Positions 1 to 8,835 of a stretch of 64,000 bases of DNA are shown here, piece by piece. The notes beneath the pieces were generated by a model. The model was not told the origin of the DNA. It ran no database searches and worked only from the letters and a program-made list of their open reading frames with translations. The stretch is from assembly GCF_007992455.1 (NCBI RefSeq), contig NZ_BKAH01000012.1, positions 1-64,000 on the forward strand, written 5' to 3'. Position numbers and translations under genes: made by a program. The first letter of the stretch is position 1; each line of letters opens with the position of its first letter. The stretch is from Microbacterium saccharophilum. GTDB lineage: Bacteria; Actinomycetota; Actinomycetes; Actinomycetales; Microbacteriaceae.

Positions 1-30
1 GGTGGCCGGCCGCGTTTGCGGCCGGCCACC
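1..30. terminator. Perfect hairpin, likely bidirectional terminator
   Basis: A 13-bp perfect stem (1-13 with 18-30) closes on a GTTT loop. It lies 25 bp beyond the stop of the leftward TfoX-like gene. No clear T-tract follows on the minus strand. The stem is long and GC-rich enough to act as an actinobacterial intrinsic terminator. Confidence 0.6.
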
Positions 31-55
31 GATGAATGGGGGTGGGGAGGGTGCT

Positions 56-388
56 CTACTTGGCGTCTTGCGCTTCGTGGAAGGAGAGTGCCGGCTCGAG
101 CCAGGCATCGAGCCCGGCCCCCTGGAGGGCAGCCTGCTCAACGCTGATCCAGCCGTCGCCCATGGGGCGGTCTGTCCCCATCAGCGCGGGGTGGCAGCCG
201 GGGCGCGCGAGCAGATCCTTCGCGGCCGTGGGATCAATGCGTAGCAGGAGCGCTCCATCCCGGCGCGCGGCGACGACCATGCGTCCCTCGACCATGAAGG
301 ACACGCCGCCGAACATCGGCACCTCGCGAGGGTCGCGGTCACTTAGCGCTTCACGTACCCGCTCGACAAGGTCCTTCTGGGCCGTCAT
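56..388 (-). CDS. TfoX/Sxy N-terminal domain protein
   Basis: This 110-aa protein has the TfoX/Sxy N-terminal fold pattern: an early MFGGVSFMVEGRM segment (about residues 25-37) followed by ALLLRID and a GWISV strand. In Proteobacteria TfoX/Sxy promotes competence genes, but stand-alone N-terminal-domain proteins in Actinobacteria have no established role. Its ATG overlaps the stop of the upstream SnoaL-like gene by 4 bp, so the two are co-transcribed. The family call rests on motif resemblance; the function is unknown. Confidence 0.75.
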   Translation of the reverse strand: MTAQKDLVERVREALSDRDPREVPMFGGVSFMVEGRMVVAARRDGALLLRIDPTAAKDLLARPGCHPALMGTDRPMGDGWISVEQAALQGAGLDAWLEPALSFHEAQDAK

Positions 389-771
389 CGCCCGCCCTTT
401 TCGATGTACTCGGGTCCGCTGTAGTGCAGGTTCAAGGACGTGATGCGCCCGCCGTCGAAGGTGAAGAACTCCGCGAAGGTCATCGGGCCGCCGGGCATGG
501 TTGCGGTGTAGAGCACGGCCGATCCGTGAGGACTGTGCACGTCATGGATGATCTCGATCTCCTGGACCGTCCCGATGAAGCCGGCTACGCCGATCAGGAA
601 GCCCTCTGTCGCATCGGGGAGATGTCCAGCGAGGGAGCCGGTGAAGTCGAGGTGGTCGCCAAGCAGGGGCCGCAGGGTGGCCCCGTCCTGGTAGTCATCG
701 GTGCCGGACTCGAGGATCCGGTAGTAGTCCTTGAGGACCTGTGGCGCTTCGGAAGACAGCGTGGCAGGCAT
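385..771 (-). CDS. SnoaL-like / NTF2-fold protein
   Basis: A 128-aa protein with the SnoaL-like alpha+beta cone pattern: an N-terminal helix (LKDYYRILESG), GFIGTVQEIEI, and a C-terminal FFTFDGGRITSLNLHY strand pair typical of NTF2-fold proteins. Many act as ester-cleaving or isomerase enzymes on small substrates; the substrate here is unknown. The ATG at 771 is preceded by AGGAGAG; a longer reading upstream lacks such a site. It is divergent from an HxlR regulator whose operator lies between them, so repression by that regulator is likely. Confidence 0.75.
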   Translation of the reverse strand: MPATLSSEAPQVLKDYYRILESGTDDYQDGATLRPLLGDHLDFTGSLAGHLPDATEGFLIGVAGFIGTVQEIEIIHDVHSPHGSAVLYTATMPGGPMTFAEFFTFDGGRITSLNLHYSGPEYIEKGGR

Positions 772-796
772 GACTCTCCTTGGTGTGACAATGGTG

Positions 797-832
797 CTTG
801 ATACTTTCAAGCAGATACTTGAGAAAGTCAAG
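797..832. promoter_or_regulatory. Probable HxlR operator between divergent genes
   Basis: The gap holds GATACTT twice as a direct repeat (800-806, 814-820). It also holds an imperfect dyad, ACTTTC (803-808) facing GAAAGT (823-828), with outer CTTG/CAAG. This is the usual place for autoregulatory HxlR sites. Binding is inferred from layout. Confidence 0.5.
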
Positions 833-840
833 GGGGTCAC

Positions 841-1512
841 GTGAAGTCCTACGGTCAGCTCTGCTCGATCGCCCGCGCGCTGGATGTCGTCGGCGACCGG
901 TGGACTCTCCTGATCGTGAGGGAGCTCCTGATCGGGGGGGAACTGCGCTTTGGTGAAGTGCAGCGCGGCCTGCCTGGCATTGCGACGAACCTGCTCACCC
1001 AACGCCTGCGGGACCTCGAGACGAACGGTGTCGTGATTCGCGAGCCCTCATCAGGCACCTCGGGCACGCCGACATACCAGCTCACCGACCGCGGCCGGGC
1101 CTTGGACGGAGTGCTGCGTGAGCTTTTGAGGTGGGGTGCCCCGACAGTTCCGGATGCGCCGAGCGACGCGATCTTCCAAATGCATTGGCTCAGCCAGCCA
1201 GCTCGCTTCCTCCTCAAGGATCACCGACCGGATGATCCCGCGGTCGTCATCCGGTTCGGCACCTTCGACGACGGCTTCGACCTCACCGCAGCCGGAGGCA
1301 CCATCACGGTGGCCCCCTGTCAGCGCGACGCCAGCCCCCTGGCGGCGATAACAGGGCCGGGGCCGATCCTGGTTGCCCTCCTGCAAGGCGCAATGCCCCT
1401 ACCCATTGCTATCGCCCAAGGTGTGCATGTCGCTGGTGATGCCGCAACCTTGACGCGAGTGCTCCCACCGCCCCCGCCCGCGTCAACTAATGTCCCCGGT
1501 CAGTACAGCTAG
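841..1512 (+). CDS. HxlR-family transcriptional regulator with C-terminal SCP2-like domain
   Basis: A 223-aa protein. Residues about 5-95 form an HxlR winged helix: CSIARALDVVGDRWTLLIVRELL, then LRFGEVQRGLPGI, then the wing region GTPTYQLTDRGRAL. The remaining 120 residues resemble the SCP2/sterol-carrier-like domain found in longer actinobacterial HxlR proteins, so it may sense a small hydrophobic ligand. The start is GTG at 841 behind AAGGGGG. It probably controls the divergent SnoaL/TfoX pair and itself. Its TAG overlaps the menC stop, tail to tail, within CTAG. Confidence 0.88.
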   Translation: MKSYGQLCSIARALDVVGDRWTLLIVRELLIGGELRFGEVQRGLPGIATNLLTQRLRDLETNGVVIREPSSGTSGTPTYQLTDRGRALDGVLRELLRWGAPTVPDAPSDAIFQMHWLSQPARFLLKDHRPDDPAVVIRFGTFDDGFDLTAAGGTITVAPCQRDASPLAAITGPGPILVALLQGAMPLPIAIAQGVHVAGDAATLTRVLPPPPPASTNVPGQYS

Positions 1513-2504
1513 CGCCGCGCCAGCAGGGCGTGGCAGCGGGTCAGCCGCGCGAGCCACCATTCGCGGCGGTCCTGGGGTGCCGCGAGGGCGGCGAGCCGCT
1601 CCGGATCCGGGATCACGCGTCCCACCGGCAGGAACCCGCCCTCCGGGCGCAGCGGCGGGGCGAGGACATCGGCCGTGAACAGTGCGGACGTGCCGAGGCC
1701 GCAGTCGAAGTCGAGCTCCGGCAGCGCCGCGGCGAGGGCCACGCCCATCGACAGCCCGATGCTCGTGTCGAGGGCGCTCGAGACGACGGCGGGGAGTCCC
1801 GCCTCCGCCACGATGTCGAGGGCCCGGCGGATGCCGCCGAGCGGCTGCACCTTCACGACGATGAGATCGGCGGCGCCGGCACGGGCCACGGCGAGCGGGT
1901 CGTCGGCCTTGCGCACGCTCTCATCCGCCGCGATCGGGATGCCCATGTACTTCACGCGGCGGCGGAGCTCCACGAGCTCGTCGACGCTCGCGCACGGCTG
2001 CTCCGCGTACTCCAGATCGAACTCGGCCAGGGCGTGCAGGGCATGCTCGGCTTCGTCGACGTTCCACCCGCCGTTCGCGTCGACGCGGATGCGTCCCTCC
2101 GGACCCATCTCCTCGCGCACGGCGCGCACCCGCGCGACATCGTCGGCGAGGCGCTGGCCGGCCTCCGCGACCTTCACCTTGGCCGTCCGGCATCCGTCGA
2201 AACGCGCCAGCACGCCCCCGACGGAGGCCGCGTCGACGGCGGGCACCGTGGCGTTGACCGGGACGCGGGTGCGCACGGGGGACGGCTGGCTCGCCCATCC
2301 GAAGTCGATCGCGGCGGCGAGCCACGTCGAAGCTTCGACGTCGTCGTACTCGGCGAACGGCGAGAACTCCGTCCAGCCCTCGGGGCCCTCGAAGACGATG
2401 GCCTCCCGGACATCGACGCCGCGGAAGCGCGTCGCCAGCGGAAGTGCGACGACGTGGGCTCCCGCGAGGAGGTCGGTCAGTGCGGGGAGGGGAGTGGATG
2501 CCAT
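1509..2504 (-). CDS. menC: o-succinylbenzoate synthase
   Basis: A 331-aa enolase-superfamily enzyme that dehydrates SHCHC to o-succinylbenzoate in menaquinone biosynthesis. Visible motifs in order: KVKVAEAG (the KxK catalytic pair, about residues 108-115), RVDANGGW (metal-binding Asp), EQP, AADES, and VVKVQPLGG. The start is the ATG at 2504 (MASTPLP). The open frame runs much further upstream, but that part is not protein-like and would overlap two divergent genes. Other men genes lie downstream on the other strand, so the pathway is dispersed, not one operon. Confidence 0.95.
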   Translation of the reverse strand: MASTPLPALTDLLAGAHVVALPLATRFRGVDVREAIVFEGPEGWTEFSPFAEYDDVEASTWLAAAIDFGWASQPSPVRTRVPVNATVPAVDAASVGGVLARFDGCRTAKVKVAEAGQRLADDVARVRAVREEMGPEGRIRVDANGGWNVDEAEHALHALAEFDLEYAEQPCASVDELVELRRRVKYMGIPIAADESVRKADDPLAVARAGAADLIVVKVQPLGGIRRALDIVAEAGLPAVVSSALDTSIGLSMGVALAAALPELDFDCGLGTSALFTADVLAPPLRPEGGFLPVGRVIPDPERLAALAAPQDRREWWLARLTRCHALLARR

Positions 2505-2547
2505 GCCCCCATCCTCGCGTGTCCGACCGCCCGCGTAGAGTTCATCC

Positions 2548-2877
2548 GTGGCAACCGAACTCGTTCCCGTGCCCCGGCGGGGGACGCCGGCGCACCGCAC
2601 CTGGCGCCTCCGAGCCCTGCTGGTCGGCGCGCTTCCCATGGTCGCCGCTCTCGTCGGCGTCGCCACCCTGCGCGTCTTCGACCTCGGGCAGACGGGGGAG
2701 CGGCCGTGGGTTGATCTGGGGCCGTGGCTGCTCGCAGGCTGCATCCTGCTCTGCGTCGTGGGGCTCGTGTCCGTCTTCGATCGGCGCACGCGGATCTCCG
2801 GCATCGTCGCCCTGCTCCTCGCGCTGTTCCTCAATCCGCTCGCGTCGGCACTCATCCTGGGGGTGCTCGGCCTGTGA
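2548..2877 (+). CDS. Small membrane protein (three predicted helices)
   Basis: A 109-aa protein with hydrophobic segments around residues 21-43, 59-77 and 83-108 and a basic N-terminus. I do not recognise a family, although such proteins are common in Microbacteriaceae. The GTG at 2548 follows TAGAGT (2536-2541) by exactly 6 nt, which fits a leaderless transcript. The stop overlaps the next GTG (GTGA at 2874-2877), so the two proteins are probably translationally coupled. Confidence 0.7.
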   Translation: MATELVPVPRRGTPAHRTWRLRALLVGALPMVAALVGVATLRVFDLGQTGERPWVDLGPWLLAGCILLCVVGLVSVFDRRTRISGIVALLLALFLNPLASALILGVLGL

Positions 2878-3776
2878 CCCGCACCGTCGACCCGGCGATC
2901 GTGGGGCGCGACTCCCGCCGCACGGGGCTGCGCGCCGTCCCGCGCCCCCGCACAGCACTCCTCGTCGCGATCGTCGTCGCGGCCGCCTCGGTGCTCGCGT
3001 CCCTCGCCGGCGCGGGATGGGGGATCGGCCTCGTTCTCATGCTCCTCGCCATCGGCGTGACGGTGTGGGCCACCGTCGCCGCCGTGCGCCGCGACTCCGT
3101 CCTCGTGGCCCCGCTCGCGATCGTCCTCGTCGCGGTCCTGAATCCGCTCGTCCTGTCCGGGCTCGGCGCGCACATCCGCGAGCGCGCGGGCGTCATCACC
3201 TTCGCGTTCGACCGCGGGCTCGTCCTCTGGTCGACCTACCCCGGCATCGCCGGATGGGACGCGCCGGAGGATGCGACGCCGGTGAACACCACCGGGCTCG
3301 CCCAGGCCGAGCAGCGCGCGCTCCGCGGCACCGTCGAGGCGACGACGGCCGCGTACGGGTGGGTGTGGTCCATCGGGGAGGGCGCAGCCGGCGTGTTCCG
3401 CATCGCCAACGGCTACGGCGGCGAGTCGCTGTTCGAGCGGGTGGACTCGCCGGTCTGGACCTCGGAGGACTTCGACGGCTCCGCGCCGCAGCGCGACCTG
3501 CTGCTCTCCTCTGCTCAGTCCGCCGCCGCGGCACTCGAGCTCACGACGGTCACCGAGGCTGAAGGCGACGTCGCGCGCGGCGACGGCGTGCGGCAATGGG
3601 ATGACGGGGCGGGCGGCGTGATGACGCTTCGCGTCGCGGGATCCCGCGTGACGCTCAGGTACACCGGCGGCCCCTTCCTCAGCGGGAGCTCGTCGGCCGC
3701 GGAATACCGACTCGCACGGTCGGGCTTCGAGGGCCTCGAGCCGCCCGCGCCGATCGAGGAGCCCGACCTGCCCTGA
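2874..3776 (+). CDS. Membrane-anchored protein of unknown function
   Basis: A 300-aa protein. There are three hydrophobic stretches in the first 110 residues (about 27-50, 52-72 and 78-100), then a hydrophilic, presumably extracellular domain of about 190 residues rich in Gly, Ala and acidic residues, ending in a Pro-rich tail. The start is set by the GTGA overlap with the preceding small membrane protein; an upstream in-frame start at 2724 would lie inside that gene. No family is recognised. The pair could form a membrane complex, but nothing in the sequence states a role. Confidence 0.7.
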   Translation: MTRTVDPAIVGRDSRRTGLRAVPRPRTALLVAIVVAAASVLASLAGAGWGIGLVLMLLAIGVTVWATVAAVRRDSVLVAPLAIVLVAVLNPLVLSGLGAHIRERAGVITFAFDRGLVLWSTYPGIAGWDAPEDATPVNTTGLAQAEQRALRGTVEATTAAYGWVWSIGEGAAGVFRIANGYGGESLFERVDSPVWTSEDFDGSAPQRDLLLSSAQSAAAALELTTVTEAEGDVARGDGVRQWDDGAGGVMTLRVAGSRVTLRYTGGPFLSGSSSAAEYRLARSGFEGLEPPAPIEEPDLP

Positions 3777-3822
3777 CACGGGCGCCTCGCCTCCTCGCGA
3801 TGGTGTGCGATGCCCCGTGCAT

Positions 3823-3850
3823 GTGTCTCTTGTCATAGTGTGTGAGACAC
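3823..3850. promoter_or_regulatory. Inverted repeat, probable PadR operator
   Basis: GTGTCTC (3823-3829) and GAGACAC (3844-3850) form a perfect 7-bp inverted repeat with a 14-bp spacer. It sits just upstream of a TAACGT -10 box (3853-3858), which lies 7 nt from the PadR start. A bound repressor here would block RNA polymerase, as expected for autoregulation. The binding protein is inferred. Confidence 0.55.
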
Positions 3851-3865
3851 AGTAACGTGTCAGTC

Positions 3866-4201
3866 ATGACCGACAACGAGGCGCTCGAGACGCACCTGCA
3901 GGAGCTGAGACGCGGGACCATCGTCCTCGCGTGCCTGCGCCTGCTGCGACACCCTGGGTACGGCTACGGGCTGCTCGAAGAGCTCCAGGGGCGCGGGTTC
4001 GACACCGACGCCAACACCCTCTACCCCCTGCTCCGGCGCCTGGAGAAGCAGGGGCACCTCACAAGCGAGTGGAACACCGACGAGGCGCGACCTCGCAAGT
4101 TCTACCGCACGAGCGCGGCGGGTCACCGGCTCGCCGCCGCCCTGACCGACGACTTCCACGCGATCGCGGGCGCGATCGCCGCTCTTCCCCAGGAGGACTG
4201 A
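3866..4201 (+). CDS. PadR-family transcriptional regulator
   Basis: A 111-aa PadR winged helix. LRRGTIVLACLRLLRHPGYGYGL is followed by ELQGRGFDTDANTLYPLLRRLEKQGHL, and the ARPRKFYRTSAAG segment forms the wing. I chose the ATG at 3866 because TAACGT lies 7 nt upstream; the GTG at 3842 would fall inside the operator-like palindrome. The stop overlaps the following ATG by one base. PadR plus a HAAS-type membrane protein is a standard actinobacterial pair in which PadR responds to a stress or ligand. Confidence 0.9.
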   Translation: MTDNEALETHLQELRRGTIVLACLRLLRHPGYGYGLLEELQGRGFDTDANTLYPLLRRLEKQGHLTSEWNTDEARPRKFYRTSAAGHRLAAALTDDFHAIAGAIAALPQED

Positions 4202-5148
4202 TGAACGCCACCACCTTCACCGAGCGCTACATCCTCGCCGTCACCCGTGCGGTGCCGGAGAAGCAGCGCGACGACGTCGCCGCCGAGCTGCGCGCTTCGA
4301 TCGCCGACCAGATCGACGCGCGGATGGAGGCCGGCATGCCGGCTGCCGACGCCGAGCGCGAGGTCCTCCTCGACCTCGGCGCCCCCGACGAGCTGGCGGC
4401 GGGCTACGCCGACCGTCCGCTGCACCTCGTCGGCCCCCGCTACTACCTCGACTGGCTGCGGCTGCTCAAGCTGCTCCTCGCCGTCGTGCTGCCGTGCGCG
4501 GCGTTCGGCATCGCGCTCGGACAGGTGCTCAGCGGCGCGGAGTTCGGCCCGGTCGTCGGCTCCACCGTGAGCGGCGTCCTCAGCGTCGGAGTGCACCTGG
4601 CATTCTGGGTGACCCTGATCTTCGTCCTCCTGGAACGCTACGGCGCCCGGCCTCCCCGTGAGGAGACGGAGTCCTGGAGTCTTGACGGTCTCCCGCAGCC
4701 GCGGGAGACGGGCGCCACGTTCGGCGACATGCTCTCGACGCTGATCTTCCTCGCTCTCGGCGCGGCCGCGATCCTCTGGGACCTGAACCTCGGCTTCGTG
4801 CCCGGCGAGAACCTGTCCTTCCTCGACCCGGGGCTGTGGCCGGGATGGGTCACCGGCCTGTTCGTCGTCATGGCGCTGGAGGGGGCGCTCGCCGTCATCG
4901 TGCATGTGACCGGCCGCTGGACGGTCCCGCTCGCCGTCGTCAACGCGGTGCTCGGCCTCGCCTTCGCGGTGCCCGCCCTGTGGCTGCTGTTCGACGGTGC
5001 ACTCCTGAACCCCGCGTTCTTCCCCACCGTGGTCATGTCGGGAGATGGCGCCGAGGTGCACCAGATCCTGTCGGTGATCGCAGGCTTCGGGATCGTGGGT
5101 GTGACGCTGTGGGACATCATCGACGCCTTCCGGAAAGCACGTCGGTAG
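4201..5148 (+). CDS. HAAS/permease-prefix-domain membrane protein, PadR partner
   Basis: A 315-aa protein. Residues 1-80 are soluble and match the permease-prefix/HAAS pattern: RYILAVTRAVPEKQRDDVAAELRASI followed by AEREVLLDLGAP and LAAGYADRP. About six to seven transmembrane segments follow. HAAS domains are proposed signalling modules on membrane proteins co-encoded with PadR regulators. Overlap of its ATG with the PadR stop implies coupled expression. The transported or sensed substrate is unknown. Confidence 0.8.
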   Translation: MNATTFTERYILAVTRAVPEKQRDDVAAELRASIADQIDARMEAGMPAADAEREVLLDLGAPDELAAGYADRPLHLVGPRYYLDWLRLLKLLLAVVLPCAAFGIALGQVLSGAEFGPVVGSTVSGVLSVGVHLAFWVTLIFVLLERYGARPPREETESWSLDGLPQPRETGATFGDMLSTLIFLALGAAAILWDLNLGFVPGENLSFLDPGLWPGWVTGLFVVMALEGALAVIVHVTGRWTVPLAVVNAVLGLAFAVPALWLLFDGALLNPAFFPTVVMSGDGAEVHQILSVIAGFGIVGVTLWDIIDAFRKARR

Positions 5149-5157
5149 ACTTCCGCG

Positions 5158-8100
5158 GTGACCCGCCCCCTTCCTCGTTTCCCGCTCGACATCGAGGCAG
5201 TGCCGCGGCCGGAGCGCGCCGCGGCACTGCTCGACGCGCTGACCTCGCGCGTCGTGATCGCCGACGGCGCGATGGGGACGATGCTGCAGCGGCACGAGCC
5301 GTCGCTGGCGGACTATCAGCAGCTCGAGGGCTGCAACGAGATCCTCAACGTGTCGCGTCCCGACATGATCGGAGCGATCCACGCCGAGTATCTCGCCACC
5401 GGCATCGACGCGATCGAGACCAACACGTTCGGCGCGAACTGGTCGAACCTGTCCGACTACGGCATCGACGACCGCATCCACGAGCTGGCTGAGGCCGGCG
5501 CCCGCATCGCGCGCGAGCGCGTCGAGGCCGCCGAGGCCGCGGACGGCCGGATCCGCTGGGTGCTGGGGTCGATGGGCCCCGGGACGAAGCTGCCCTCCCT
5601 CGGGCACACGACCTACGACCACCTCAAGCAGACCTTCGCGACACAGGCCGAGGGCCTCATCGCCGGCGGTGCCGACGCGCTCCTGGTCGAGACCTCGCAG
5701 GACCTGCTGCAGACCAAGGCCGCCGTCAACGGGTGCAAGCAGGCGATCATGGCCACCGGCATCCGGCTGCCGATCTTCGTCGAGGTGACCGTCGAGACGA
5801 CCGGCACGATGCTGATGGGCTCCGAGATCGGCGCTGCGCTGACGGCGCTCGAGCCGCTGGGTGTCGACGCGATCGGCCTCAACTGCGCAACCGGGCCGGC
5901 CGAGATGAGCGAGCACCTGCGGCACCTCTCCAAGCACTCCGGCGTCACGATCGCATGCATGCCGAACGCGGGCCTGCCGGTGCTCACCGCCGACGGCGCG
6001 CACTACCCCCTGACCCCTGCAGAGCTGGCCACCGCGCACGAGCAGTTCGTGCGCGAGTTCGGCATCGGGCTGGTCGGCGGCTGCTGCGGTACGACGCCCG
6101 AGCACCTCGCGGCGGTCGTCGAGCGGCTCGCGCCGTCCCGCGTGAGTGGCCCGGCGCCCCGCGGGCCGGAGTCCGAGCCCGGCGTCGCAAGCCTCTACCA
6201 GCACGTGCCGTTCCAGCAGGACGCGTCCTACCTCGCGATCGGGGAGCGCACGAACGCGAACGGATCGAAGGCGTTCCGGGAGGCGATGCTCGAGGGTCGC
6301 TGGGACGACTGCGTCGAGATCGCGCGCAACCAGATCCGTGTCGGCGCGCACCTGCTCGACGTCTGCGTCGACTACGTCGGACGCGACGGCGTCGCCGACA
6401 TCCGGGAGATCGTCTCGCGCTTCGCGAGTGCATCCACCCTGCCGCTCGTGATCGACTCCACGGAGCCGGCCGTCATCCGCGGCGGGCTCGAGCTCATCGG
6501 CGGACGACCCGTCGTCAACTCGGTCAACTACGAAGACGGCGACGGGCCCGCCAGCCGCTTCGGCCGCATCATGCCGCTCGTCAAGGAGCACGGCACCGCC
6601 GTCATCGCGCTCACGATCGACGAGCAGGGGCAGGCGCGCACCACCGAGGACAAGCTGCGCATCGCGTCCCGGCTGGTCGACGAGCTCGTGGGCGAGTGGG
6701 GCATGCGCGTCGAGGAGATCATCGTCGACTGCCTGACCTTCCCGATCGCCACCGGGCAGGAGGAGACCCGTCGGGACGGCATCGAGACGATCGAGGCGAT
6801 CCGGCAGCTCGTGGCCAAATACCCCGGCATCAACACGACGCTCGGCGTCTCGAACGTGTCGTTCGGCCTGAACCCGGCGGCCCGGTCGGTGCTCAACTCG
6901 GTCTTCCTGCACGAGGCCACGCAGGCGGGGCTCACCTCGGGCATCATCGACGCCGCGAAGATCGTGCCGCTCGCCTCGATCGCCGACGACCAGCGCAAGG
7001 TGGCGCTCGACCTCGTGTGGGATCGACGCGAGTACGACGCCGACGGGAACATCACCTACGACCCGCTCGCCGTCATGCTCGACCTGTTCGCCGGCGTCGA
7101 TACCGCAGCGCTCCGCGACCAGCGCGCCGCCGAGCTCGCCGCCCTCCCCGTCGGACAGCGCCTGGAGCGGCGCATCATCGACGGCGAGGCGAAGGGACTG
7201 GAGGGCGACCTCGACCTCGCCCGCGCCGGCGGGCTGAGCGCCCTGCAGATCATCAACGACCACCTGCTGGAGGGCATGAAGGTCGTCGGCGAGCGGTTCG
7301 GCTCCGGTGAGATGCAGCTGCCGTTCGTGCTGCAGTCCGCCGAGGTCATGAAGACCGCGGTGGCGCTGCTCGAACCGCACATGGAGCGCTCGGACGCCTC
7401 CGGCAAGGGCCGGATGGTCCTGGCCACCGTCCGCGGCGACGTGCACGACATCGGCAAGAACCTCGTCGACATCATCCTCACCAACAACGGCTACGAGGTG
7501 ATCAACCTCGGCATCAAGCAGCCCATCGCCGACATCATCGCGGCGGCCGAGGAGCACAACGCCGACGTCATCGGCATGTCCGGGCTCCTCGTGAAATCGA
7601 CCGTCGTCATGAAGGAGAACCTCCAGGAGCTGCAGGCGCGCGGCCTCGCGACGCGCTGGCCGATCATCCTCGGTGGCGCCGCGCTCACGCGCGCGTACGT
7701 CGAGGACGACCTGGCGGGCCTGTTCGACGGCGAGGTCCGCTACGCGAAGGACGCGTTCGAGGGGCTCGCGCTGATGGAGCCGCTCGTGAAGGTCGCGCGC
7801 GGCGCCGACCCGGCATCCGTCGGTCTGCCGCCACTGAAGACGCGCATCCACACGTCGGGTTCCAAGCTCACCCTCACCGAACCCGAGGCGATGCCGGCAC
7901 GGTCGGATGTGGCAGCGGACAACCCGGTGCCGGCGCCCCCGTTCTGGGGCACCCGGATCGTGCGCGGCATCGCGCTGGCCGATTACGCCGCCTTCCTCGA
8001 CGAGCGGGCGACGTTCATGGGGCAGTGGGGGCTCAAGCCCGGTCGCGGCGAGGGTGGGCTCTCGTACGAGCAACTCGTGGAGGCCGAGGGCCGTCCGCGG

Positions 8101-8787
8101 CTGCGGTACTGGCTCGACCGCATCCTTGCCGAAGGCATGCTCGACGCGTCCGTCGCGTACGGGTACTTCCCCGTCGTGAGCGAGGGAGACGACCTGGTCG
8201 TGCTGCATCACGGGGACGACCCGTCCGGGCTCGTCGGCGCCGCGGGTCTGCTCGCCCCCGACGGCGGCTCCGGCGGGGCGCTCGGCGCCGAGCGGCTGCG
8301 CTTCCACCTCCCGCGGCAGCGCCGCGACCGGCACCTGTGCCTCGCGGACTTCGTGCGCTCGCGCGAGTCCGGGCAGGTCGACGTCCTGCCCGTGCAGCTC
8401 GTGACCGCCGGCGCGAAGATCGACGCCGTCACCGCGAAGCTCTTCGCGGAGAACCGGTACCGCGATTACTACGAGCTCAACGGGCTCGTCATGCAGCTGA
8501 CCGAGGCGCTCGCCGAGTACTGGCACTCCCGCATCCGCTCCGAACTCGGCTTCGCGGACGAGGACCCCTCCGAGGTCGCGGGTCTCTTCAAGCTCGAGTA
8601 CCGGGGCGCCCGGTTCTCACTCGGCTACCCCGCCTGCCCCGACATGGAGGACCGCCGCAAGGTCGTCGAGCTGCTGAAGCCGGAGCGGATGGGCGTCGAG
8701 CTCAGCGACGAGCTGCAGCTGCACCCCGAGCAGTCCACCGACGCGTTCGTGTTCCACCACCCCGAGGCCAAGTACTTCTCCGTGTGA
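5158..8787 (+). CDS. metH: Cobalamin-dependent methionine synthase
   Basis: A 1209-aa, full-length MetH that methylates homocysteine from methyltetrahydrofolate. Domains in order: homocysteine S-methyltransferase (about 25-330, with zinc motif GGCCGTT near 305-311), pterin-binding domain (about 360-620, starting IGERTNANGSKAF), cobalamin cap and B12 domain (DVHDIGKN at about 760, with the axial-ligand His), and a C-terminal AdoMet reactivation domain (about 930-1209, with FGYPACPDMEDR-like RFSLGYPACPDMEDR). The GTG start follows TAGACT by 6 nt, so the mRNA is leaderless and no B12 riboswitch can precede it. No corrin biosynthesis genes are visible here, so external cobalamin would matter. Confidence 0.97.
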   Translation: MTRPLPRFPLDIEAVPRPERAAALLDALTSRVVIADGAMGTMLQRHEPSLADYQQLEGCNEILNVSRPDMIGAIHAEYLATGIDAIETNTFGANWSNLSDYGIDDRIHELAEAGARIARERVEAAEAADGRIRWVLGSMGPGTKLPSLGHTTYDHLKQTFATQAEGLIAGGADALLVETSQDLLQTKAAVNGCKQAIMATGIRLPIFVEVTVETTGTMLMGSEIGAALTALEPLGVDAIGLNCATGPAEMSEHLRHLSKHSGVTIACMPNAGLPVLTADGAHYPLTPAELATAHEQFVREFGIGLVGGCCGTTPEHLAAVVERLAPSRVSGPAPRGPESEPGVASLYQHVPFQQDASYLAIGERTNANGSKAFREAMLEGRWDDCVEIARNQIRVGAHLLDVCVDYVGRDGVADIREIVSRFASASTLPLVIDSTEPAVIRGGLELIGGRPVVNSVNYEDGDGPASRFGRIMPLVKEHGTAVIALTIDEQGQARTTEDKLRIASRLVDELVGEWGMRVEEIIVDCLTFPIATGQEETRRDGIETIEAIRQLVAKYPGINTTLGVSNVSFGLNPAARSVLNSVFLHEATQAGLTSGIIDAAKIVPLASIADDQRKVALDLVWDRREYDADGNITYDPLAVMLDLFAGVDTAALRDQRAAELAALPVGQRLERRIIDGEAKGLEGDLDLARAGGLSALQIINDHLLEGMKVVGERFGSGEMQLPFVLQSAEVMKTAVALLEPHMERSDASGKGRMVLATVRGDVHDIGKNLVDIILTNNGYEVINLGIKQPIADIIAAAEEHNADVIGMSGLLVKSTVVMKENLQELQARGLATRWPIILGGAALTRAYVEDDLAGLFDGEVRYAKDAFEGLALMEPLVKVARGADPASVGLPPLKTRIHTSGSKLTLTEPEAMPARSDVAADNPVPAPPFWGTRIVRGIALADYAAFLDERATFMGQWGLKPGRGEGGLSYEQLVEAEGRPRLRYWLDRILAEGMLDASVAYGYFPVVSEGDDLVVLHHGDDPSGLVGAAGLLAPDGGSGGALGAERLRFHLPRQRRDRHLCLADFVRSRESGQVDVLPVQLVTAGAKIDAVTAKLFAENRYRDYYELNGLVMQLTEALAEYWHSRIRSELGFADEDPSEVAGLFKLEYRGARFSLGYPACPDMEDRRKVVELLKPERMGVELSDELQLHPEQSTDAFVFHHPEAKYFSV

Positions 8788-8835
8788 GCCGTGTTCCAGG
8801 GTGGCGGCCGACGCGACGGCGTGCACGACGGGACC

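Noticed and set aside
5100..5157. Cobalamin riboswitch upstream of metH
   Set aside because: Only 9 bp separate it from the previous gene, and TAGACT 6 nt upstream indicates a leaderless transcript.
4123..8526. 1467-codon open frame on the minus strand opposite metH
   Set aside because: It is the antisense shadow of a high-GC gene; composition is Arg/Val/Asp-rich without motifs, while the plus strand encodes a complete MetH.
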